From the NCBI GenBank assembly GCA_016714985.1, contig JADKBS010000009.1, positions 214,623-278,622 on the forward strand: DNA of 64,000 nt. Direction: 5' to 3'. The stretch comes from Saprospiraceae bacterium (GTDB lineage: Bacteria; Bacteroidota; Bacteroidia; Chitinophagales; Saprospiraceae). Below are positions 28,217 through 36,705 of this stretch, piece by piece. A program made the position numbers and the translations under genes. How positions within the stretch are numbered: position 1 is the stretch's first letter; each line of letters begins with the position of its first letter. A model generated the notes under the pieces. The model had not been told where the DNA came from. It did no database searches and saw only the letters and a list, made by a program, of their open reading frames with translations.

Positions 28217-29168
28217 GCTTAAAAAGGGACTCCACAAACGCCCGTTTATTGAACACCTGCAGCTTGTCTATCGCCTCCCCTACCCCGATGTACTTGATAG
28301 GAATCTTGAATTGGTCGGAAATACCGATGGCCACACCTCCCTTGGCGGTGCCGTCCAGTTTGGTGAGGGCTAGGCAAGTGACGTCCGTGGCGCTTGTGAA
28401 TTGCTTGGCCTGCTCTATGGCATTCTGACCAGTAGTAGCATCAAGGATGAGCATCACATCGTCGGGCGCATCGGGCAGGCACTTGCTGATGGAGCGTTTG
28501 ATTTTGGTCAGCTCGTTCATCAGGTTGATTTTGGTATGCAAACGGCCTGCCGTGTCTATGATGCAAACGTCAAGGTTGTTTTTCAGGGCGTAATCCACTG
28601 TTTCGTATGCCACGGCTGCTGGGTCGGTGTTCATTCCTTTGGCGTAGAAATGGCAACCTACCCGCTCCGACCAGATTTTCAGTTGGTCAACGGCCGCTGC
28701 ACGAAAGGTATCGCCTGCACCGATGACCACTTTTTGGCCTGCTTGTGAAAAAGCGTAGGCCAATTTTCCTATCGTTGTGGTCTTGCCTACACCATTTACG
28801 CCCACCACAAGTAGGACATATGGCTTTTTTCCCGGTGGCGATGCGAAATCATGGACTTCACCTGTACTGTTCTCCTCTAGCAACTGGACGATTTCATCCC
28901 GCATGATGCTGTCCAACTCGCTGGTGTTCAGGTACTTGTCCCGCTTCACACGCTCCTCTATCCGGCTGATGATTTTGACGGTCGTTTCCAAGCCTACATC
29001 GGAGGTAATGAGGATGTCTTCCAATTCATCGAGCACCTCCACATCCACGGTGGACTTACCAGCCACTGCCTTGGACAGTTTCTCAAAGAAGCCAGTTTTT
29101 GTTTTTTCAAGCCCTTGTTCAAGGTCTTGTTCTTTTTCCTTTGTGAAGAATTTCTTGAAAAAGTTCAT
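28212..29168 (-). CDS. ftsY: Signal recognition particle receptor FtsY
   Basis: SRP GTPase of 318 aa that docks ribosome-nascent chain complexes at the membrane. The start at 29168 (MNFFKKFFTKEKEQDLEQGL) is chosen because the upstream in-frame extension is encoded by repeats. The N domain covers residues 20-110. The G domain has VGVNGVGKTTTIGKLA (G1), GAGDTFRAAAVDQL, DTAGRLHTK (G3), LTKLDGTAKGGVAIGI (G4/G5) and the closing GVGEAIDKLQVFN. There is only a short charged N-terminus and no long acidic A domain. The final codons and stop are inside the 43-bp inverted repeat. Confidence 0.97.
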   Translation of the reverse strand: MNFFKKFFTKEKEQDLEQGLEKTKTGFFEKLSKAVAGKSTVDVEVLDELEDILITSDVGLETTVKIISRIEERVKRDKYLNTSELDSIMRDEIVQLLEENSTGEVHDFASPPGKKPYVLLVVGVNGVGKTTTIGKLAYAFSQAGQKVVIGAGDTFRAAAVDQLKIWSERVGCHFYAKGMNTDPAAVAYETVDYALKNNLDVCIIDTAGRLHTKINLMNELTKIKRSISKCLPDAPDDVMLILDATTGQNAIEQAKQFTSATDVTCLALTKLDGTAKGGVAIGISDQFKIPIKYIGVGEAIDKLQVFNKRAFVESLFKR

Positions 29169-29190
29169 ATTGAGGGGGATGCTGTTGATG

Positions 29191-29273
29191 CTGGATACTG
29201 GATACTGGATGCTGTTGATGCTAGAATTGAGTAAGTCGAAAGTGCCTACATGCATCCAGTATCCAGTATCCAG
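29191..29273. repeat. 22-bp inverted repeat upstream of ftsY
   Basis: The arm CTGGATACTGGATACTGGAT plus GC (29191-29212) is perfectly inverted at 29252-29273, with a 39-bp spacer. The words GATACTGGATACTGG and GATGCTGTTGATGCT repeat within it. It sits in the 5' leader of ftsY. Confidence 0.85.
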
Positions 29274-29309
29274 TTTCAAGTACCAACCATCAAATACCAA
29301 CAAACGACA

Positions 29310-29344
29310 AAGGCTTTTCTTAAAACAGGTTTAAGAAAAGCCTT
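29310..29344 (-). terminator. Terminator of the rpmB-rpmG operon
   Basis: A perfect 15-bp stem, AAGGCTTTTCTTAAA (29310-29324) and TTTAAGAAAAGCCTT (29330-29344), has a 5-nt loop. It lies 35 bp past the stop of the DUF4295 gene. The T tail on the minus strand is interrupted, so strength is uncertain. Confidence 0.65.
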
Positions 29345-29378
29345 CGAGATTCTTTCACGAATATGGTTGAACGGACGA

Positions 29379-29552
29379 TTACTTCTTCTCGAAGAACTCC
29401 TTCACCTTGTCTTTGTGAATCATCAACTCTTTATAGGTGTACCTTCCCGTCTTAGGATCTTTCACACTTTTGATGACCTTCACAAAATCACGACCAGAGC
29501 CGACGTTGGCGGCACGCTGGGCGACTTTTGCGTTCTTGGATACTTTTGCCAT
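29379..29552 (-). CDS. DUF4295 small ribosome-associated-type protein
   Basis: A 57-aa basic protein, MAKVSKNAKVAQRAAN through VGSGRDFVKVIKSVKDPKTG and TYKELMIHKDKVKEFFEKK. It matches the DUF4295 family, a small Bacteroidota-specific protein regularly encoded between rpmG and ftsY, as here. Its function is not established; its composition and neighbours suggest a ribosome link. The frame from ATG at 29552 to the TAA at 29379 is clean. Confidence 0.88.
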   Translation of the reverse strand: MAKVSKNAKVAQRAANVGSGRDFVKVIKSVKDPKTGRYTYKELMIHKDKVKEFFEKK

Positions 29553-29623
29553 GATTTACAGAATTGAAATGATGGTTATAATTCTTTTTTTTAACCCAAT
29601 AACATTATCGACCACTTAAAAGA

Positions 29624-29812
29624 TTACTTGATCTCTTTGTGGACGGTAACTTTTTTCAAATATGGGTTGTATTTTTTCAGTTCGAGACGGTCGGGTGTGT
29701 TCTTGCGGTTTTTCTCCGTTACGTAACGGGAAATACCAGGGACGGCCGTCTTTCGCTGCTCAGTGCATTCAAGCGTTATGAGAATGCGATTTCCTTTGCT
29801 TTTCTTAGCCAT
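29624..29812 (-). CDS. rpmG: 50S ribosomal protein L33
   Basis: A 62-aa ribosomal protein (MAKKSKGNRILITLECTEQR, ISRYVTEKNRKNTPDRLELK, YNPYLKKVTVHKEIK). It is of the zinc-independent type: the Cys pairs of zinc-binding L33 are absent except for one Cys in LECTEQ. It is located between rpmB and the DUF4295 gene, in the usual Bacteroidota order. Confidence 0.95.
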   Translation of the reverse strand: MAKKSKGNRILITLECTEQRKTAVPGISRYVTEKNRKNTPDRLELKKYNPYLKKVTVHKEIK

Positions 29813-29857
29813 TTTGCTTTAGTTGAACTGTTTTGGAAACAGGTAAATTCAGGATAA

Positions 29858-30121
29858 TTAGCAGCCAGGCGTGTTAAGGCGCACATCTTGTGCAAAGCCC
29901 CTTGCTTGTTGCTTTTTGAGATAAACGGAAATTCCGTGCTTGCTGATGGAGCGAAGGGCAGTATTGGATACTTTCAATACAATCCACTCACCTGTCTCAG
30001 GGATGAAGAAGCGCTTTTTGAAAAGGTTTGGCAAAAAGCGGCGACGGGTCTTGCGGTTGGAGTGCGAGACCGAGTTGCCGGATACCGGGCGCTTTCCTGT
30101 TAGTTGACAAACTCTAGACAT
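29858..30121 (-). CDS. rpmB: 50S ribosomal protein L28
   Basis: Large-subunit protein of 87 aa. The start at 30121 gives MSRVCQLTGKRPVSGNSVSH, the family N-terminus. KTRRRFLPNLFKKRFFIPE and KVSNTALRSISKHGISVYLK follow. The longer in-frame upstream extension is translated repeat sequence and is rejected. It is the first gene of the rpmB-rpmG-DUF4295 operon, downstream of tRNA-Arg. Confidence 0.95.
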   Translation of the reverse strand: MSRVCQLTGKRPVSGNSVSHSNRKTRRRFLPNLFKKRFFIPETGEWIVLKVSNTALRSISKHGISVYLKKQQARGFAQDVRLNTPGC

Positions 30122-30129
30122 AACAATTG

Positions 30130-30198
30130 CAGATTTCAGATTGCGGATTTCAAATTCGGGCAGCGGGAAAATCCGCAATCCCAAATCCGTAATCCGCA
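30130..30198. repeat. ATCCGCAATC-type palindromic repeat upstream of rpmB
   Basis: The segment contains AGATTGCGGATTT and, inverted, AAAATCCGCAATC, then AAATCCGTAATCCGCAAAT. These are the same words as around moaD and moaE. It lies between tRNA-Arg and rpmB. Confidence 0.7.
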
Positions 30199-30205
30199 AA
30201 TGTAG

Positions 30206-30279
30206 TGACTCCGAGAGGACTCGAACCTCTAACCTTCTGATCCGTAGTCAGATGCTCTATCCAATTGAGCCACGGAGCC
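30206..30279 (-). tRNA. tRNA-Arg (anticodon ACG)
   Basis: A 74-nt tRNA on the minus strand. The acceptor stem GGCTCCG pairs with CGGAGTC (one G-T), and the discriminator base is A. The D arm is GGCTCAATTGGATAGAGC. The anticodon stem TCTGA/TCAGA has loop CTACGGA, giving ACG, and the T arm is AGAGGTTCGAGTCCTCT. The CCA end is not encoded. Confidence 0.95.
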
Positions 30280-30456
30280 TTTTGAACGAAGCACAAACAA
30301 CTTTTCCTTCGGAAGAAGTTCATTTCAGTGCTCGTTTTTTACATTATTTCAAAGCTGCGGAAAACCATTTTTCCGTAAGCGGCTGCAAAAATAGGGCTTT
30401 CCCAGACAAAGAAAAATTTTTTACAGAAAAATCTTTTAGAATGTTTCACGAACCCA

Positions 30457-32121
30457 TCAATGCTTCACGAATTTCCTGGAAATACTTCTGCTGAGGTCAA
30501 AGATATTGATGAAATAGGTGCCTGCTGCCCAATCGCTCACGTCAACCGTGAAGGACTGGGGCTCAAAAGGTTCTGCTTGCTGCACTTCCAAAAAACGCAC
30601 CTCCTGCCCCAGCATGTTGAACACCCGGAACTTGATGTCCCGGAATTCTTGTATCGAAAAATCAACTTTTAGAAAATCGGCGGTTGGGTTTGGCGATATT
30701 TGAAGGAAATCACGGCCACCGAGGTAAATTTCTTGAAAATTGCCTTCTTCCCGCTCTTCCGGTTTGGCGATGCAATAACTATGGAGGTATTTCATGCCAT
30801 TGAATACATTCAAAAGCCCACCCGTAACAGTAATGCCCGCTAAACTTGGCAGCGGCTCCACGTTCTTCAAAATCACATCCCTTACGAGCCTTGCAGCTGC
30901 TGCTGGGTCTTCATCCACCAATTCCTCCAAAGCGGGACAAGGCATGCTATAAAGCAGCGAAATCGCCCCTGTGACCAAAGGGCAGGCAGCGGACGTCCCC
31001 TGGAATGTCATGTCATACCCACCATTAATATCCGTTGTTGGTACCTGTTCGCCAGGTGCGCCGAGGTCAATGGTGGTCTTGCCATAGCCTGCACTAATTA
31101 CTTTTTTGTCATCGGGGCCAGTATTGGTAACTGTTAGCAGGAATTCACTGGGACAAGAGGTTGGCATATCACCCACCTCATCTATATTCCAATCCTTATT
31201 GGGCGTTGCAGCCACACTGAGCACGCCGGCCTTCCCCAACAAATCGTAGTAGCCGCTCCAATACGGCTCTATGGAACAATCAACCGGGTCGCTAATTCCA
31301 AACGAACCGTTGGTGGCAACTATATACGCACCTTTTTCCCCATTGGTCGAATTGTAAAGCTCCCGCATTTTCAAGGCGTACTCAAAGGCCGGAAAGGCTT
31401 CGTCTGGTGACAGGAAATGGAGCGGCATTATTTTAACTTTCCAGTTCACCCCGGCAAGGCCTTCGCCGTTGTCGCCAATGGCTCCAATCAGGCCAGAGAC
31501 TCCTGCTGCATGGTCGTCAGAAAGGGGAATTAGCGGACTGTCGTCATGAAAGTTCCAACCATACACGTCATCAATATAGCCGTTACCGTCGTCGTCCTGC
31601 CCATTGAATTCCTCGTTTGGATTCCGCCAGAAATTACTTTCAAGGTCGGGGTGAAAAAGATCAAATCCATTGTCAATCACCGCAACCACGATTTCCTTGC
31701 CGCCGGGTGTTGTTCCTCCTTGGGAGTAGGGCCAAACCATCGTCAGGCCGATTCGCTCCATGTTCCATTGGGAAGGGAAAAGCGGGTCGTTGGGTTTCAA
31801 GGGGTCTTTCCGAAACTGGGTTTGGCGGTTCCAGCTTGCCGCCACGACGTCCCGCATTTTGCGCAGCGATGCCAAATCAAAATCCTCTGCCATATCGCAA
31901 TTCAACTCAATCAAATGGCAATTCAACCTTGCTGAAAGGAGTTTCCTGATTTTGAAGCCGTGATTTGGCCACTCAACCGTCAAAGTGCGGGTCAATTCAG
32001 GTGCTGTCGAATTGGGCTGCAACTGTACGATGATTTCATTATGCTCGCAAGGAACCTTTGCCTTTGTTGCCAACGGCAATAAAATGAAAAGAGAATAAAT
32101 GGAGAGATAAAATGTCTTCAT
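30457..32121 (-). CDS. Secreted S8 subtilisin-like peptidase with T9SS sorting domain
   Basis: Exported serine protease of 554 aa. It has a signal peptide (KTFYLSIYSLFILLPLATKA) and an inhibitor-like propeptide to about residue 115. The catalytic triad is D150 (VVAVIDNGFDLFHPDL), H204 (DDHAAGVSGLIGA) and S377 (FQGTSAACPLVTG), with oxyanion N271 (VATNGSFG). A calcium-site-like DDDGNGYIDDVYGWNF loop lies between Asp and His. The histidine loop reads DHAAGVSG in place of the usual HGTHVAG. The T9SS type A end is QISPNPTADFLKVDFS to RKFVKH. It is a tandem paralogue of the next gene upstream. Confidence 0.93.
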   Translation of the reverse strand: MKTFYLSIYSLFILLPLATKAKVPCEHNEIIVQLQPNSTAPELTRTLTVEWPNHGFKIRKLLSARLNCHLIELNCDMAEDFDLASLRKMRDVVAASWNRQTQFRKDPLKPNDPLFPSQWNMERIGLTMVWPYSQGGTTPGGKEIVVAVIDNGFDLFHPDLESNFWRNPNEEFNGQDDDGNGYIDDVYGWNFHDDSPLIPLSDDHAAGVSGLIGAIGDNGEGLAGVNWKVKIMPLHFLSPDEAFPAFEYALKMRELYNSTNGEKGAYIVATNGSFGISDPVDCSIEPYWSGYYDLLGKAGVLSVAATPNKDWNIDEVGDMPTSCPSEFLLTVTNTGPDDKKVISAGYGKTTIDLGAPGEQVPTTDINGGYDMTFQGTSAACPLVTGAISLLYSMPCPALEELVDEDPAAAARLVRDVILKNVEPLPSLAGITVTGGLLNVFNGMKYLHSYCIAKPEEREEGNFQEIYLGGRDFLQISPNPTADFLKVDFSIQEFRDIKFRVFNMLGQEVRFLEVQQAEPFEPQSFTVDVSDWAAGTYFINIFDLSRSISRKFVKH

Positions 32122-32315
32122 GCCTGAAATATGGTTGTAGGTTGAGAAAACGCTTAGGAACGAAGCATCAATAAAGTGTACAAGATTGGGTGAACTATTT
32201 TTTCTTGTAAAGCACTTAAAAAATTAGTGCATAGCAGCGCTACGGACTTATTTTTTAAGCGATTTAGAAGGAAAAAGAGCCAGCCAAGATGTGCTTTTTA
32301 TTGGTGTCTCGTCCC

Positions 32316-34092
32316 TTAATCTTTCCGAAACTTGAAGGAAATCTTTCTTGTAAGGTCAAACAGGTTCACCACATACACCCCCTGCCGCCCAATCGCTCAC
32401 GTTCAGTTTGACCGTTTGCTGCTCAAAAGGTGTCGGCACCACTTCAAGGTCGGCTATCATTTTTTGGCCCAACATATTGTAAACCCTCATTTTCAAAGGC
32501 CGAAATTCTAAAGTGCTATAATCTATGTAGAGGTAGTCGGAAGTAGGGTTCGGCCTTACACGGATGAGGTCTTTTTCACCGAGGTAAAATTCCTTGAAAT
32601 TACCCGCTGCTATTTCTTTTTCGCTTGCGATGCAATAGGCGTGGAGGTATTTCATGGCCTCATAGACATCGAGCCTGCCACCTGTGACGGTCTCATCGGC
32701 AAGGCTGGCAATTGGGGCTGTGTTTTTCAAAACGGCATCCCGCATCATGGCGGCGGTGGCGGAGGGAACGGTCAGGGCCAACGAATCAATCATGGAACAG
32801 GGCAAACTGTAAAGCAAGGCGATGGCACCCGAAACATGCGGGCAGGCCGAGGAGGTCCCGCTGAAGTCCTCTCTGTAACTTGCGCCCAATGAGGTCGTCG
32901 GTGTGCTTTGACCGGGTGCCCCCAAGTCTATGGTCTCCTTGCCATAAGCAGCACCATCAGCCCGGTTGTCATCTTGCCCGGTATTGGTAACGGTGATCAA
33001 AAACTCGCTTTCGCAACTGGTCGGAATATCGCCTACTTGGTCCACGTTCCATTCTTGGTTGGCAGTGGCAGCGACGCTGAGCACACCAGCCTGCCCCAAC
33101 GGATCGTACATGCTGCCCCACTGGGGATAATCATCGCACGAGGCCCCATCAATGCCAAAGGAGCCATTGGTCACAACGACAAAAGCACCTTCTGCCCCAT
33201 TCGATTGGTTGTAGCGCTCCCGCATTTCGAGGACGTAATCGAAAGCGGCTATCACCTCGTCCACGTACTCGATGGCAAGGGGCATCAGCTTGATGTTCCA
33301 ATTGATGCCAGCCGTCCCGATGTCGTTGTTGCCACTGGCACCAATGATGCCGTTGACCGAAGTGCCGTGCCGCTCCACGGGAAAAATGGGTGAGTTCTGC
33401 CGGAAGTTCCAGCCATAGACATCGTCCACATAGCCATTGCCGTCGTTGTCAATGCCGTCATTGGGGGTTTCGGCTTCGTTCATCCAGTAGTTGGCGGCAA
33501 GATCGGGATGGGTGAGGTCGAAGCCCTTATCGAGCACGGCCACCACGATTTCATGGCCGTGGAAGCTGGTGCCGCCCGTGGTCACTTCCCATACCTTGGG
33601 TGCTCCGATGCGCTCCATGTTCCATTGCGTATCGTAAAGCTCGTCGTTGGGGATGCTGTCACGGAACTGGACGGGAGCGTTCCAAGAGGCGGAGAGGACT
33701 TCGGGTTGGTTTTGGAAAAAATCGAGAATTGCTTGTTTATCCTTGCTTAACTTGGGCTGAAAAAGGTGGATATTCTGATTATTGGAAAGCTGCTTCAAAT
33801 GCTTCAAGTAAAAATTGGGAAAAGTCCGCCTGTTCGCATTATCGATGAAATTGGCTGCATCAACCGTTTGGCTAAACTGAATAATTAGGAGGTTTTCTTT
33901 ACTACGCTTAGTTGTGGTGAATTGGGCTTTGGTTGCTCCATCAACGCCACTGCCATCGTAAGCTCGTTCTGCCAATCTTTCAGTGTTCGTCCCATGTTTG
34001 TCAACAATAACATAATCCTTAAAACACGATTGGGCGGTTGCTGACCAAGAACCGAACATGAATACCATCATTGGGAATACAAATCGTTTCAT
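32316..34092 (-). CDS. Secreted S8 subtilisin-like peptidase, C-terminal frameshift
   Basis: Paralogue of the 30457 gene, about 591 aa when repaired. It has a signal peptide (KRFVFPMMVFMFGSWSATAQ), a propeptide, and triad motifs VVAVLDKGFDLTHPDL, VERHGTSVNGIIGA and FSGTSSACPHVSG, with oxyanion VTNGSFGIDG. The T9SS domain (RVRPNPTSDYLYIDYS) is broken in a G5 run near 32376: one frame ends as AAGGVCGEPV. Removing one G gives AGVYVVNLFDLTRKISFKFR, matching the paralogue's end. The repaired stop is at 32316. The histidine loop here is closer to consensus than in the paralogue. Both genes probably come from a tandem duplication. Confidence 0.9.
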
Positions 34093-34096
34093 AACT

Positions 34097-34894
34097 TTAG
34101 TGATTTAGTGAGCAGCTAATTTCATTGCGCAAGTTAACAAAATATGGTGCGGCCAACAACAACCGGCTGCCATACCACGAGAACATTTCGCCATCCACCA
34201 ATCTTACGTCGGCCATTGGACAAAATTTTTTGACTTCGTCAATATGCCGTTGCTTGAAAGGGAAAGGCTCTGAGGACAGCAAAACAACCGCTGGCTTTGC
34301 TGCCGCCAGTTCTTCCAACGTTAGAATTGGGTATCGGGTTTTGTGTTCCAGCACATTTATGAAGCCTGCCAGCCGAAGCAATTCATGGATGAATGTGCCA
34401 CTGCCCACGGCCATCCAAGGTTTATACCATATCATATAAGCTGCCCGAGTTTCCTGACCTTCAATTTTCAGTGATTCAAAAGCCGTTCTTATGGCGTCAT
34501 TAAGTTGTCCGGCTTCCGGCTCTTTTTGCGTAAGCTGCCCGATGGAGGCTATCATGGCCAAGGCATCTTCCAAGGTCTCGATGTCGCTCGTCCAAACCGG
34601 ATATTGCTGCTGCAAGGCTTCGACCGTTTGTCGGTCGTTCTCCTCTTTGTTGGCGATGATGAGGTCGGGTCGAAGGGCGGCGATTTTTTCCAAGCTGACC
34701 TGTTTCGTGCCACCCACCCGTTGTTTGGCCTTGCAATCAGGCTGGGGGTGTATGCAAAATTTGGTCAAGCCCACAACCTTTGCTCCCAAGCCTAAGTGAA
34801 ACAGCAGCTCTGTTTGCGAGGGCACGAGCGAAACGATGCGCTGCGGCGGCTGTGGCAAATGTATCGAATGCCCGATTTGATCCGTGAAATGCAT
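34097..34894 (-). CDS. Helical-backbone metal/cobalamin receptor (BtuF/TroA-like) domain protein
   Basis: Periplasmic-binding-protein fold of about 265 aa, similar to BtuF/FepB-type ABC substrate-binding proteins that bind cobalamin or iron-siderophore. Key blocks are PPQRIVSLVPSQTELLFHLG, VVGLTKFCIHPQPDCKAKQR, VGGTKQVSLEKIAALRPDLI and MIASIGQLTQKEPEAGQ. No signal peptide is visible, from the ATG at 34894 or from an upstream GTG at 34924. It may therefore be cytoplasmic, as in the single-gene cobalamin-binding proteins of Bacteroidota. No permease or ATPase is adjacent. Confidence 0.82.
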   Translation of the reverse strand: MHFTDQIGHSIHLPQPPQRIVSLVPSQTELLFHLGLGAKVVGLTKFCIHPQPDCKAKQRVGGTKQVSLEKIAALRPDLIIANKEENDRQTVEALQQQYPVWTSDIETLEDALAMIASIGQLTQKEPEAGQLNDAIRTAFESLKIEGQETRAAYMIWYKPWMAVGSGTFIHELLRLAGFINVLEHKTRYPILTLEELAAAKPAVVLLSSEPFPFKQRHIDEVKKFCPMADVRLVDGEMFSWYGSRLLLAAPYFVNLRNEISCSLNH

Positions 34895-34975
34895 GGGTCT
34901 CTTTGCTGAATTGACAATTTCCACGAACGGAGAAACTCAAATAGCTCGTTTCAACCGGGATTGCCAAAGTTCGGG

Positions 34976-35461
34976 TTATATTTCCAAGGAAGCGAGCTTG
35001 GTCAGGCTTTCATCGGTGAGCCTAAAGACTGTCCACTCGTCCATGGGCGTAGCACCGAGGCTTTTGTAAAACTCAATGGATGGCGTGTTCCAGTCCAGCA
35101 CCGACCATTCGAGGCGGGCACAGTCCCGCTCCACGCAAAGCCGAGCAAGCGCTTGTAGCAGCAACTTACCATAGCCCTTGCCCCGGTAGGCTGGCCGCAC
35201 GAACAGGTCTTCGAGATAAATACCGGGCTTGCCCCGAAAAGTGGAGAAGTTGTGGAAGAACAAGGCAAAACCGACTGGCGCTTCATCCTCGAAACAGAGA
35301 AAGACCTCGGCAGCGGGCCTTGGCCCAAACAGCGCATGGCCAAGCATCTCTTCCGTGGCTACGACATCGTCAAGCATCCGCTCATAATCGGCCAATTCCC
35401 GAATGAACTGCAAAATGACAGGGACATCTTCAATAACGGCGGGGCGTAGGTGTACGGACAT
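34976..35461 (-). CDS. GNAT family N-acetyltransferase (SAT1-like)
   Basis: Cytosolic acetyl-CoA-dependent acetyltransferase of 161 aa. The acetyl-CoA pyrophosphate loop VRPAYRGKGYGKLLLQAL is typical GNAT motif A, and YLEDLFVRP precedes it. The C-terminus has EWSVLDWNTPSIEFYKSLGA. The layout resembles the diamine/thialysine acetyltransferase branch, but the substrate is not certain. The start codon lies 3 bp from an array of nine 8-bp repeats (35465-35536), which separates it from the upstream trypsin-like gene. Confidence 0.88.
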   Translation of the reverse strand: MSVHLRPAVIEDVPVILQFIRELADYERMLDDVVATEEMLGHALFGPRPAAEVFLCFEDEAPVGFALFFHNFSTFRGKPGIYLEDLFVRPAYRGKGYGKLLLQALARLCVERDCARLEWSVLDWNTPSIEFYKSLGATPMDEWTVFRLTDESLTKLASLEI

Positions 35462-35464
35462 GGT

Positions 35465-35536
35465 GGAGGATTGGAGGATTGGAGGATTGAAGGATTGAAG
35501 GATTGAAGGATTGAAGGATTGGAGGATTGGAGGATT
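35465..35536. repeat. Nine-copy 8-bp tandem repeat
   Basis: Nine exact octamers, three GGAGGATT, four GAAGGATT, then two GGAGGATT. They fill the gap between the GNAT start (35461) and the trypsin-like gene stop (35540). Copy number would directly change GNAT leader length. Confidence 0.92.
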
Positions 35537-35539
35537 GAA

Positions 35540-36622
35540 TCAAATTTCCTTTTTCCAACTGGCGCCAAATTGCTCCACAAGCAGGTTGTCGTAGTAGTCG
35601 GCTTTTTGGAACAGGTTCTTGAACAGCTTCATACCCGTGTCAAGGCTGAGGTAGCGGTCAAAAATAACCAGGGAAAGCACAACTTCTTTGCCCCTCACGC
35701 TGAAACTCAAGGTTTCCATCTCAAAGTTTTGCCGAAGCAAATACTCATAAACAGGCTTGATGTTCGCAGCCGGCAAGTCGCAAAGAATGGCATCCCCTGC
35801 TACAAGGCCATTCGGTTCGTAATAACTGATGGAAATGATGGCACTCCCGTTGCGCACTTCCCAGGTATTGGGGCCTAATCGGGCAAGTCGCACATCATGG
35901 CCACATTTCCCCAAAATCTCCTCTATGGTTCTGGCTATTCCCGCAGCTTCATAAGGGTCAATCTCGTTGGGCAATTCGATGGCTGCGCCGCAATTTGGAC
36001 AGTAGCCATCTTCGTCCAAGCCTTCAAAAACAGCTGTGCCACATTCGCCGCAGCGGGTTCCAACCTGCTTGTTGCCACCTATCCATTGCTCCAATGACGA
36101 TAACAAATACTGGACTGGCAACGAGAAGCCCATGCTTTCGCTTTCCGTAATTATGAAGGTGTTGATGCCAATGACTTCGCCTTTATCATTGACCAAAGGC
36201 CCGCCGGAGTTGCCAGGGTTCAAGGCCGCATCGTGTTGGATATAGGGCAAATCAGATTTCAGAAACTCCCTACCCGAAACAATGCCTTGCGTAGCCGTGA
36301 ATTTCAGACCGAAGGGATGGCCAATTGCCACGACCATATCACCCACTGTCACCTCACTGTTTTTGGACAAAACAGCTTCGGGGGCGTCGGGGCATGCTGG
36401 AACTGCAATGAAGGCAAGGTCGTGTTTAGCGTCGGTGAACACAACCTGGCCCAGTTGCCGCTTCATTCCAGTGCCTTCGACGACCACCTCCCGATTGTCT
36501 TGAACAACATGGTAATTGGTGACGATGACGCCATAGCTCCGCAACAGGAACCCTGTCCCAGTGCTATACGGTGTGGCAATTTGGATAACGATATTTCGGT
36601 ACTGTTCAATGATATTTTTCAT
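35540..36622 (-). CDS. Trypsin-like S1C protease fused to zinc ribbon and YbjN-like domain
   Basis: Protein of 360 aa, apparently cytosolic since no signal peptide or membrane helix is seen. The start at 36622 (MKNIIEQYRNIVIQIATPYS) is preferred over a longer version. Residues 1-190 form an HtrA-type protease with the triad H (VIVTNYHVVQDN), D (KHDLAFIAVPAC) and S (ALNPGNSGGPLVNDKGEV). No PDZ domain follows. Instead a four-Cys zinc ribbon (GTRCGECG then GYCPNCG) covers about 202-230. A C-terminal domain of about 125 aa (WEVRNGSAIISISYY, VYEYLLRQNFEMETLSFSVR) resembles YbjN/type III chaperone-like folds. The role is unknown. Confidence 0.85.
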   Translation of the reverse strand: MKNIIEQYRNIVIQIATPYSTGTGFLLRSYGVIVTNYHVVQDNREVVVEGTGMKRQLGQVVFTDAKHDLAFIAVPACPDAPEAVLSKNSEVTVGDMVVAIGHPFGLKFTATQGIVSGREFLKSDLPYIQHDAALNPGNSGGPLVNDKGEVIGINTFIITESESMGFSLPVQYLLSSLEQWIGGNKQVGTRCGECGTAVFEGLDEDGYCPNCGAAIELPNEIDPYEAAGIARTIEEILGKCGHDVRLARLGPNTWEVRNGSAIISISYYEPNGLVAGDAILCDLPAANIKPVYEYLLRQNFEMETLSFSVRGKEVVLSLVIFDRYLSLDTGMKLFKNLFQKADYYDNLLVEQFGASWKKEI

Positions 36623-36705
36623 AAAGCCCCAATGCAAGCGGTGGGGGACAAATGTAGCTGACAACTGTTATACTTTGGAGCGCCAAGTTTTGTCCATTTA
36701 AAATT

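Noticed and set aside
29169..29303. N-terminal extension of FtsY
   Set aside because: The in-frame upstream sequence is translated repeat DNA; the family start MNFFKKFF at 29168 is much better.
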